This document shows, one piece after another, positions 8,019-15,080 of a DNA stretch of 64,000 nt. How positions within the stretch are numbered: the first letter of the stretch is position 1; the number at the start of each line of letters is the position of its first letter. The stretch is from Kluyvera ascorbata_C. Lineage in GTDB: Bacteria > Pseudomonadota > Gammaproteobacteria > Enterobacterales > Enterobacteriaceae. The position numbers and the translations under genes are program-made. The notes beneath the pieces were generated by a model that had not been told where the DNA came from, did no database searches, and saw only the letters and a list, made by a program, of their open reading frames with translations. The DNA is taken from NCBI RefSeq assembly GCF_044197065.1, contig NZ_JBIQOI010000010.1, forward strand, positions 87,603-151,602, given 5' to 3'.

Positions 8019-9737
8019 ATGGATGCTGCGACTCCTCTTTCACCGACAACGCGCTGGGGTATGGCGCTAACCGGCATAGTACAAGGGCTGGTGTGCTATT
8101 TGCTGACCCTTTATCTGATCCCGAAAGACAGCGGCTGGATGTTTTACGCTTTGCCGGGAAGCCTGGCATTTTCCTCTGTGCTGCTTTTCACCGTAGTCTC
8201 TTTTAAACAGCGTGCACTGTGGTGCTGGTTGGCGGTGGTACTGGTTGTCGTACTGGGAATGGGGGGCTGGCTAAAATTCAACCTTAATGAGGAAGACCAT
8301 TGGCGGCAGTATGACGCGCTATGGACCTACGGCTGGTGCCTGCTGCTGATGGCATTGCTGGCGTTACCGTGGCTGCAATACCGTATTCAGTCCGCGACGG
8401 GTCTCTCGAGATATGCGCACTTTTATGCCCAGCAGTGGCAAAACGTACTGACGTTGCTGCTGATTGGCGTTGCCAACGGCCTGGTCTGGCTGGTTCTGCT
8501 GCTCTGGAGCGGACTGTTTGAGCTGGCTAATATCACCTTCTTCTCGCGGTTGTTCTTCGATACGCAGTGGTTTGTCTTTGTTTGCATCGGCTTGGTGACG
8601 GCACTGACGGTGATCCTGGCACGCCAGAACGAACGGCTGATTACCGCTATCCACAAGCTGCTGGCGCTGATTGCCATCGGCTTGCTGCCGTTGGTCTCGC
8701 TGCTGGCGCTGCTGTTCCTGGTGACGCTGCCGTTTGCAGGCGTGACGGCCATCTCCCAGCGCTTCTCTGCGGCGGCATTGCTCTCGGCGCTGGCGTTTGT
8801 GCAGTTGCTGCTTACCGCAATGGTCTGGGAACCTACTGCCACGCGTCTCGGGTACCCGCGTCCGCTGCGGCTGTTGATTCAGGCGGCAGTGATGCTGACG
8901 CCGGTCTACGTGCTGATTGCCGGCTGGGCGCTATGGGTTCGTATTGGGCAGTATGGCTGGACGCCGGATCGCCTGCACGGCGTGCTGGTGGTGGTCGTGC
9001 TGTTGGTCTGGTCGGTTGGCTATCTGATTGGCCTGCTACGCCACCGTGATGATCCCTCACCTCATTTAGGGCAGGTCAATCTGGCGGTCTCGTTACTGGG
9101 TATCGTGCTGCTTTTCCTGCTTTATACCCCGGTGCTGGATAGCTGGCGTATCAGCGTGAACAGCCATATGAGTCGTTACCATAGTGGTAAAATCACTGCC
9201 GACCAGGTGAGTCTGTATATGTTGTCGCACAGCGGCAAGCCCGGTCGCGCGGCGCTACTTGAGCTACAGCAAGATAAAGCGTTCACCCAGGATGCGAAGC
9301 GTCAGCAGCAGCTTAAGCGGTTGCTGAGTGGCGATCTCAGTCCGACGGTAAAATTGACCGCCGAGATACTGGCAAAAAACGTGACGATCCTTGTGGGCAG
9401 CACGCCGCCTGATAATGCGCTCTGGGCGGCGGTGAGTGAGCAACGCTATCGGGTAGAGTCGTGCAGCGAAGCCGATAGCTGCGTGCTGGTAAGTCAGGAT
9501 CTGAACGGTGATGGCAAAGTAGAGCAGGTGCTGTATGCCTTTGGCGATCGTACCGTGCTGGTCTTTGCTCAGGGCGAAAAGGGCTGGGAATATAAGGCAA
9601 GTGCGCCACTGCCGCGCGGCGTGAGCAAGACGAAGCTGCTTCAGGCGGCGAAGGATGGGACGTTAGGTTCGAAACCGAAGGCGTGGCAGGATATTACGCT
9701 GGGGGACGAGACGGTGGTGCTGGAGTATCGGCGCTGA
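8019..9737 (+). CDS. DUF4153 family integral membrane protein
   Basis: I recognise this only as a DUF4153-type membrane protein; its function is unknown. The first about 375 of 572 residues contain roughly ten hydrophobic helices (for example around 15-35, 45-62, 70-83, 103-120, 143-165, 185-200, 212-240, 285-307, 320-340 and 353-370). The remaining 200 residues are hydrophilic and probably form an extracytoplasmic or cytosolic globular domain. Within it, DLNGDGKVE (494-502) resembles an EF-hand or FG-GAP type calcium loop, followed by a beta-rich FGDRTVLVFAQGEKGWEY segment. Two cysteines at 482 and 487 could form a disulfide if exported. E. coli K-12 has no gene here: pckA is followed by hslO. 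A REP pair follows the stop. Confidence 0.8.
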   Translation: MDAATPLSPTTRWGMALTGIVQGLVCYLLTLYLIPKDSGWMFYALPGSLAFSSVLLFTVVSFKQRALWCWLAVVLVVVLGMGGWLKFNLNEEDHWRQYDALWTYGWCLLLMALLALPWLQYRIQSATGLSRYAHFYAQQWQNVLTLLLIGVANGLVWLVLLLWSGLFELANITFFSRLFFDTQWFVFVCIGLVTALTVILARQNERLITAIHKLLALIAIGLLPLVSLLALLFLVTLPFAGVTAISQRFSAAALLSALAFVQLLLTAMVWEPTATRLGYPRPLRLLIQAAVMLTPVYVLIAGWALWVRIGQYGWTPDRLHGVLVVVVLLVWSVGYLIGLLRHRDDPSPHLGQVNLAVSLLGIVLLFLLYTPVLDSWRISVNSHMSRYHSGKITADQVSLYMLSHSGKPGRAALLELQQDKAFTQDAKRQQQLKRLLSGDLSPTVKLTAEILAKNVTILVGSTPPDNALWAAVSEQRYRVESCSEADSCVLVSQDLNGDGKVEQVLYAFGDRTVLVFAQGEKGWEYKASAPLPRGVSKTKLLQAAKDGTLGSKPKAWQDITLGDETVVLEYRR

Positions 9738-9741
9738 TTTT

Positions 9742-9809
9742 CCCCGGCGGCGCTGCGCTTAGCCGGGCTACGATCGTTTGTAGCCCGGCCAAACAAAGTG
9801 ACGCCGGGA
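9742..9809. repeat. REP element pair between DUF4153 gene and hslO
   Basis: Two GTAGCCCGG-family palindromes lie in opposite orientation: CCCGGCGGCGCTGCGCTTAG with its GCCGGGCTAC end (9742-9771) and GTAGCCCGGCCAAACAAAGT onward (9780-9809). They fill the gap between the convergent genes and may act as a shared transcript end. Confidence 0.8.
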
Positions 9810-9821
9810 AAGGCTCAGAAC

Positions 9822-10700
9822 TTAGTGAACCTGCGGGTCAGACGGTGCCGCGTTATTGCGAATCTCTGCAATATCCATGGCATTGAACACATAGTGACTA
9901 CCGCAGTAATCACAATGCATATCAATTTCGCCTTCTTCTTCGAGGATGCTGTTAATTTCTTCGTCCGGCAGGGTTTTCAGCGCGCCAGCGCAGCGTTCGC
10001 GTGAGCAGGTGCACTTGAACTCTACGTCCTGAGGATCGTACAGGGTGACTTCCTCTTCGTGATACAGACGCCACAGCACATCGTTGGCCGGCAGCGTGAA
10101 CAGCTCTTCGGCTTTGATGGTGTCGGTCAGCGCCGCCAGGTGCTCAAAATCTTCCGGCTGCGCGTTCTGCGCTGGCATCACCTGCAGCAACATGCCGCCT
10201 GCCGCTGGCTTGCCGTCGGATTCGCCGGTACGGATAATCAGACGGGTTGGCAGCTGTTCGGAACGCTGGAAGTAATCTTCCAGGCAGGCCGCCAGCGTAT
10301 CGCCTTCCAGACCGACGACACCCTGATAGCGCTCGCCTTCGGCCGGGCTGATGGTAATCACCAGATAACCGTTACCGATAAGCGTCTTCAGGTCAGCGTC
10401 GGCCGGAATATCACCCTGCACGCGAGCGACGCCGCGCAGTTGCTGGTGGTTGTTGCCGTTGATTACCGCCAGTGTCATCGGGCCATCACCCTGTAGCTGA
10501 ACGGTGATATCGCCTTCAAACTTCAGCGTTGCGGTCAGCAGGCTGGTGGCGACCAGCAGTTCGGACAGCACGTTTTTTACCGGCTGCGGATAGTTATGGC
10601 CTGCCAGGATCTGTTCGAGCGTTTCGGATACGGTGACCAGTTCGCCACGCACGGCGTAGTTTTCAAACAAATAGCGATGTAATTGATCGTGTTGAGTCAT
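9822..10700 (-). CDS. hslO: Redox-regulated chaperone Hsp33
   Basis: Hsp33 is a cytoplasmic holdase activated by oxidation, when its zinc-bound cysteines form disulfides. The 292-residue product has the N-terminal substrate-binding fold and the C-terminal redox switch with Cys230-X-Cys232 (FKCTCSRERC) and Cys263-X2-Cys266 (CDYCGSHY), the residues that hold zinc in the reduced form. Length equals the E. coli protein. It lies 23 bases downstream of hslR on the same strand, consistent with the known hslR-hslO heat-shock unit. Confidence 0.97.
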   Translation of the reverse strand: MTQHDQLHRYLFENYAVRGELVTVSETLEQILAGHNYPQPVKNVLSELLVATSLLTATLKFEGDITVQLQGDGPMTLAVINGNNHQQLRGVARVQGDIPADADLKTLIGNGYLVITISPAEGERYQGVVGLEGDTLAACLEDYFQRSEQLPTRLIIRTGESDGKPAAGGMLLQVMPAQNAQPEDFEHLAALTDTIKAEELFTLPANDVLWRLYHEEEVTLYDPQDVEFKCTCSRERCAGALKTLPDEEINSILEEEGEIDMHCDYCGSHYVFNAMDIAEIRNNAAPSDPQVH

Positions 10701-10723
10701 AATTTTCTCTCTTGGGGTGGCAG

Positions 10724-11125
10724 TTATTCACTGTCGCCGTATTTAAATCTCATCAGGTCGCGCCGCTCTTTTTTATCCGGACGTCTGTCCGGGTGCGGCA
10801 TGGTCAGCGCATTCAGTTTGCGCGCCAGGGCGACTTTTTCGCGCTTCTCGATGCTTTCCTTCGTCTCTTCATAGAGCGTAACGGCCTCCGTGGCCGGACG
10901 TCGCTGCTCCGTGATGCCTTTCACCACCACGGTGCGCTCGTCGTTTCCCTGGCGAAGCGTCAGCAGGGCGTTCAGTTCAACCACTTTACTGGGCTTACTG
11001 CGCTGCCCGTTATAGTGAACTTTGCCGCCTTCAATCATCTCTCGGGCGACGGCACGCGTTTTATAAAAACGCGCCGCCCAGAGCCATTTATCCAGCCTGA
11101 CGCCTTCGGTAGGCTTCTCTTTCAT
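10724..11125 (-). CDS. hslR: Ribosome-associated heat shock protein Hsp15
   Basis: Hsp15 binds 50S subunits carrying stalled peptidyl-tRNA and helps recycle them. The 133-residue product carries an S4-type RNA-binding domain near the N-terminus (VRLDKWLWAARFYKTRAVAR, then IEGGKVHYNGQRSKPSK) and a basic C-terminal tail (PDRRPDKKERRDLMRF). It sits in a tight minus-strand run with yrfG upstream (10-base gap) and hslO downstream. Confidence 0.97.
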   Translation of the reverse strand: MKEKPTEGVRLDKWLWAARFYKTRAVAREMIEGGKVHYNGQRSKPSKVVELNALLTLRQGNDERTVVVKGITEQRRPATEAVTLYEETKESIEKREKVALARKLNALTMPHPDRRPDKKERRDLMRFKYGDSE

Positions 11126-11135
11126 GGTCGCTCCT

Positions 11136-11804
11136 TCACTGAAGTGAGGGGATCAGACGACGGTAATCGTTAAGCGCGGGATGACGCAGGTACTGCTTTT
11201 CCGCAAGGCCGGAGTCGGGGTTGGTCACACCGAGGCAATAGCGGATCCCAAAGTGGGCGGCGGCATCCAGAATGGGCTCGCTATCGTCGATAAATAACGT
11301 GCGCTCGGCATCCAGACCCGTATGTTTCTCAACTGCCCGCCATAACCGCTGATCCTCTTTCGGATAACCAAATGTATGGGTGGAAAGTAATAAATCAAGG
11401 TGCTCGCCAAGACCGGTGTGTTCCAGCTTCACCGCCAGGTTATGCGGATGCGCGTTGGTCAGCAGAATACGTCGCTTCCCACTCGCTTTAAGCGCGTTGA
11501 GAAAAGGGATGGTGTCATCACGCAGCACGGCGCGCGGGCCCTGCTCGCTGGTCATCGAACGGATATCCAGACTCAAACGTTCGCTCCAGTAATCCAGACA
11601 GTACCAGTTTAGCGTATGTTGTACCGCATGGTACTCCTGACGAATGGCTTCCTGCGCCGCCTGAGGTGTGATACCCAGCTTTGCGCCATAGGTTTCTGGC
11701 ACCAGTTTTTGCCAGAAGTAGTTATCAAAAGCGAGGTCGAGCAGCGTGCCATCCATGTCCAGAAGAACGGTATCTACCTCGCGCCAGGCGATATCAAAAT
11801 GCAT
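11136..11804 (-). CDS. yrfG: HAD-family GMP/IMP nucleotidase YrfG
   Basis: YrfG is a haloacid-dehalogenase-type phosphatase; the E. coli protein dephosphorylates purine nucleotides such as GMP and IMP. The 222-residue product has motif I with catalytic Asp16 and Asp18 (LLDMDGTLLDL), motif II in ILLTNAHPHN, and motif III/IV in TLFIDDSEPILDAAAHFGI. It lies between igaA (67 bases upstream) and hslR. Substrate choice is inferred from the family. Confidence 0.93.
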   Translation of the reverse strand: MHFDIAWREVDTVLLDMDGTLLDLAFDNYFWQKLVPETYGAKLGITPQAAQEAIRQEYHAVQHTLNWYCLDYWSERLSLDIRSMTSEQGPRAVLRDDTIPFLNALKASGKRRILLTNAHPHNLAVKLEHTGLGEHLDLLLSTHTFGYPKEDQRLWRAVEKHTGLDAERTLFIDDSEPILDAAAHFGIRYCLGVTNPDSGLAEKQYLRHPALNDYRRLIPSLQ

Positions 11805-11871
11805 GGTGAGTCTCCAGACGGAAGAAATGCGCGACAGATTAACATAACCTGTCGCGAACTACGCAGTGGGC

Positions 11872-14019
11872 TTATTTTGTCGGGAAGTCAGACTTGAACT
11901 CTTCCGGGGCGGAAAGCAGCACCGGGTTAATGCAGCTCTCATAGTATTTCTGAATCTCGACCAGTCGTTCACGATGGCGATGATAGCGACGCAGCGCCTG
12001 CACGCCGTTGTAAACCGCACAGACGAGCATGGCCAGCATCAGCAGCGTGGTTGCCAGATAGTGCCACAGCCCGCTGCTGTCCGGCATACGGTGCAGGTTG
12101 ATATGCTGTGTCCCGTTGGCGTCGGTATAGAGATTGGTCACGATGCCTTCCGCGTGGAACGGCGTGTGCATCAACATGTCAGCCAGCCGCTGGAACTCAT
12201 TCCACTGCTCGCTGGCAGGGTAGTCATACAGCGTCGTGCTTGGGTAAGGCTGGCTGACAAAATCGCTGCCTTCATCGCTGGTTATCAGGAAACCACCCGG
12301 CGCTGGGCTGTTGAGCGCCTGTGCCGCGCGCGCGGTTTCACGCAGGATAAACGGCGCGGTAGAGGTATCGACAAGGTTATCCAGTGACTCGGCGCTGACC
12401 GGCCGGAGCAGAACGTTTACGCCGTCCAGCTTACCGGAGTTCGCGCGCTTAACCAGCGCATCCCAGTCACGGGTATTGCCAAGGTTCACCAACGCATTTT
12501 TCAGGCGTACGCAGTCATCGGCCGCGGAGCAAAGATCTTTCGTTTTCAGCACGATATCGGCAAAGTCATCCAGCAGCACCATGCCCGATTTCTGAATCGC
12601 CGAGCGCAGGGCCGGGCTGACGCGGGAATCATCGTCCGCCGTTGGATGCAGCTGGCGGTTTACGGCCTGAACCAGCGCGGTCGCCTTATTGACGGTTTCT
12701 GATTCCGGCAGCGGCAGGCGAGGGGCATCGTTCCAGAGGATTTGCGAGCAGTCGAATGGCAGGAATGGCGAGCTTTCCTGCGCAGTCCAGGTGCCAGGTG
12801 AGTGGATATTACACATCCCGGTTCCGCTGATGTGGAGGGTATCACCCACGCGAACGCCTGCCTGCTCTAGCTGGCGAACGTCTTTGGCCTCAATGGTTTG
12901 CGCCCCCTTGAGCCAGGAGAGTGTAAATTTGAATGGCATATTCAGCGGTACGCTGACCCACATCATGATAGCGATCAGCAGCGCGCCGCCGCCGATGACA
13001 GCGCTGCGTAACCAGTGCTGAAGCGGGAAGTTTTTCACTTCATCATGCAGTGAGAGGAAACGCCCCTGGCGCACGACGTGCCTATCAAGGTAGATATCGA
13101 TATCTGTTTTTTGTCCCAGGTCCTGGGCGACAAACGGTTGCCAGTGGGGAGGGTAGATTAAATCGATGATCCCAAGAGAGATGTTGTTGACCTGCTCCTG
13201 ATCGTTTTCACCGAACAACCCCCAGCGTTTTGGCGTGCCGCGCAGACAGTGGATCTCTCGTAGAGACGACTTCGTTGGTGGTGCAAATATCCCCCACAGC
13301 CCGCCGCACAGCAACAGGAATGCGCTGGCGAAAATCCAAGGCGTAAAGACTGCGGGTGCGATAAGCCCGCAGTAAAACAGCACAAAGGCGGCGACGATCA
13401 GCAGCGCTTCACGCAGGCCATCGGGGCGGCTAAGTGCGTGTTCCTCATGGGTTTCCTGGCGGATGTTGAGCAGCTCGATTTGCTCGCTCTCCTCACCACG
13501 GATAGAAGCCTGCGTCGACGACGTAGACTCCAGCGCAAAGCTTTTATTTTCAGGTGAATAGGTCTTCAGCGAATGGCCGTTGAGACCAATAACCAGCGGC
13601 ACATCATCAGTTTCGATAAGCTCAATACTGTTCTCATCGGTAATATGCTGTTCCCAGAACGGGGGGAGATGCACTTCCACGGAGTCGAGGAAGTAACGCC
13701 ACTTGTTGGGTTCATCTGTGGTGATGCCGTAGCGGGTAATCGCGCGCGTCAGCGTAAAAACGGTGTTGCTCTGTGGCGTGAGCGTCAGCACCGCAGGGGC
13801 AATGGTCGCGCCGGACGCCGGCACGCGCTGATCCTGATTAAGATAATCGAGGTAGTTTTCAATGCCCTGACGCTCTTCATTGGTCAGTTTTCGGGTGGTT
13901 GCTCCCGAAAACTGATGGAGCCACGGCAGGTGAAGACGTTTTGTCCGTTTACGCAAAAGCCAACCGGCCAGCACGGCGCAGATCAGTATCGCTACGGTAA
14001 AGATCATCAGTGTGCCCAT
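11872..14019 (-). CDS. igaA: IgaA/YrfF, membrane inhibitor of the Rcs phosphorelay
   Basis: IgaA is an inner-membrane protein that restrains RcsC/RcsD signalling; in Salmonella and E. coli it is essential unless Rcs is inactive. The 715-residue product has an N-terminal membrane helix (about 3-20), a cytoplasmic domain (about 35-200), two adjacent helices (about 205-245), a second cytoplasmic region with CLRGTPKRWGLFGENDQEQ, a further helix (about 340-360), a large periplasmic domain with several cysteines (GTGMCNI, CSAADDCVRLK), and a final helix (about 655-675). Length is close to the E. coli protein (about 711). It heads the run igaA-yrfG-hslR-hslO and is divergent from nudE. Confidence 0.95.
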   Translation of the reverse strand: MGTLMIFTVAILICAVLAGWLLRKRTKRLHLPWLHQFSGATTRKLTNEERQGIENYLDYLNQDQRVPASGATIAPAVLTLTPQSNTVFTLTRAITRYGITTDEPNKWRYFLDSVEVHLPPFWEQHITDENSIELIETDDVPLVIGLNGHSLKTYSPENKSFALESTSSTQASIRGEESEQIELLNIRQETHEEHALSRPDGLREALLIVAAFVLFYCGLIAPAVFTPWIFASAFLLLCGGLWGIFAPPTKSSLREIHCLRGTPKRWGLFGENDQEQVNNISLGIIDLIYPPHWQPFVAQDLGQKTDIDIYLDRHVVRQGRFLSLHDEVKNFPLQHWLRSAVIGGGALLIAIMMWVSVPLNMPFKFTLSWLKGAQTIEAKDVRQLEQAGVRVGDTLHISGTGMCNIHSPGTWTAQESSPFLPFDCSQILWNDAPRLPLPESETVNKATALVQAVNRQLHPTADDDSRVSPALRSAIQKSGMVLLDDFADIVLKTKDLCSAADDCVRLKNALVNLGNTRDWDALVKRANSGKLDGVNVLLRPVSAESLDNLVDTSTAPFILRETARAAQALNSPAPGGFLITSDEGSDFVSQPYPSTTLYDYPASEQWNEFQRLADMLMHTPFHAEGIVTNLYTDANGTQHINLHRMPDSSGLWHYLATTLLMLAMLVCAVYNGVQALRRYHRHRERLVEIQKYYESCINPVLLSAPEEFKSDFPTK

Positions 14020-14322
14020 GCTTTTCCCATCATACTTATCTTAGAGGTCTCTTCGTTGCCTGCTTTTCGTATAAACCATTGGCACGTATTACGCATTCAT
14101 AAAAAGAGTCTATAGACTCTCGCAAAACGTAAGCATAACAAACCCATCGGCTCGCGAGTATCAGTAAATTCCCAATTGTAATTCAACCTCTTGACATTTA
14201 TCCATAAATGAGAGATGAAAGGCTAAAAGTTGCAACAATGTAAATAAAGCGCTTTATGCATTGCTGGAACCTCATCGCTATCGCACAATAATAAAAGTCA
14301 TTACAGCAAAGACCCCAGCCCA
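14020..14322. other. Divergent igaA / nudE promoter region
   Basis: This 303-base AT-rich gap lies between divergent genes and must hold both promoters. TTGACA occurs at 14191-14196, in the right direction for nudE, but I see no convincing -10 at ideal spacing. No gene-like frame is present. Confidence 0.5.
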
Positions 14323-14886
14323 ATGAGCAAATCATTACAGAAACCTACTATTCTCCATGTTGAAACCGTCGCGCAATCACGCCTTTTTAACGTGGAAAGC
14401 GTTGATTTAGAGTTCAGCAATGGCGTTCGTCGCGTTTATGAACGTATGAAACCGTCCTCGCGCGAAGCGGTGATGATTGTGGCTATTGTTGATGACCACC
14501 TGATTTTAATCCGCGAATATGCAGTGGGGACCGAGTCCTATGAACTCGGTTTCTCAAAAGGGCTTATTGATCCGGGTGAAACGGTGATGGAAGCGGCGAA
14601 TCGCGAGCTGAAAGAAGAGGTCGGCTTTGGCGCTCGTCAACTGACGTTCCTGAAAAAGCTGGGTATGGCGCCGTCCTATTTTTCCAGCAAAATGAATATC
14701 GTCGTGGCAGAAGACCTCTATCCGGAATCGCTGCCAGGAGATGAACCAGAGCCGTTGCCTCAGGTCCGCTGGCCGCTGGCAAACCTGATGGCGTTGTTGG
14801 ATGAACCTGACTTCAATGAAGCCCGCAACGTAAGTGCGCTGTTCCTGTTGCGCGAGTGGCTAAAAGAGCAGGGCAGATTGCCATAG
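14323..14886 (+). CDS. nudE: ADP compounds (NADH/ADP-ribose) Nudix hydrolase NudE
   Basis: NudE hydrolyses dinucleotides such as ADP-ribose, NADH and Ap3A to nucleoside monophosphates in the cytoplasm. The 187-residue product contains a complete Nudix box, from GLIDPGETVMEA through NRELKEEVGF, matching GX5EX7REUXEEXGU. Length is one residue from E. coli NudE. An intrinsic terminator follows at once. Confidence 0.96.
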   Translation: MSKSLQKPTILHVETVAQSRLFNVESVDLEFSNGVRRVYERMKPSSREAVMIVAIVDDHLILIREYAVGTESYELGFSKGLIDPGETVMEAANRELKEEVGFGARQLTFLKKLGMAPSYFSSKMNIVVAEDLYPESLPGDEPEPLPQVRWPLANLMALLDEPDFNEARNVSALFLLREWLKEQGRLP

Positions 14887-14911
14887 AAAAAGGCGCCATC
14901 GGCGCCTTTTT
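14887..14911. terminator. Intrinsic terminator after nudE
   Basis: Directly after the nudE stop, AAAAAGGCGCC and GGCGCCTTTTT form a hairpin with loop ATC and a T-run. Its sequence is the exact reverse complement of the terminator at 15055-15079. Confidence 0.85.
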
Positions 14912-14925
14912 ACTTTTCGAGCATA

Positions 14926-15022
14926 TCCCCGGAGTCGGTGCTGCGCACCTCGTCCGGGCTACGAGTGATAGGTAAAATGTTGTGCGTTTTTTGTAGCCCG
15001 GCCAAGCGAAGCGCCGCCGGGA
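14926..15022. repeat. REP element pair between nudE and mrcA terminators
   Basis: Two GTAGCCCGG-family units in opposite orientation (about 14926-14962 and 14993-15022) lie between the two mirror-image terminators of the convergent nudE and mrcA genes. Confidence 0.75.
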
Positions 15023-15054
15023 GGGCTCCGGAGCCGGAGCTAAAGTCAGCAATA

Positions 15055-15079
15055 AAAAAGGCGCCGATGGCGCCTTTTT
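15055..15079. terminator. Intrinsic terminator after mrcA
   Basis: A GGCGCC-GAT-GGCGCC hairpin flanked by A and T runs lies one base beyond the mrcA stop on the minus strand. It is the reverse complement of the nudE terminator 145 bases away. Confidence 0.85.
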
Positions 15080-15080
15080 C

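Noticed and set aside
14191..14220. TTGACA considered as the nudE promoter
   Set aside because: No sequence resembling TATAAT lies 16-18 bases downstream, so it was not listed as a promoter.
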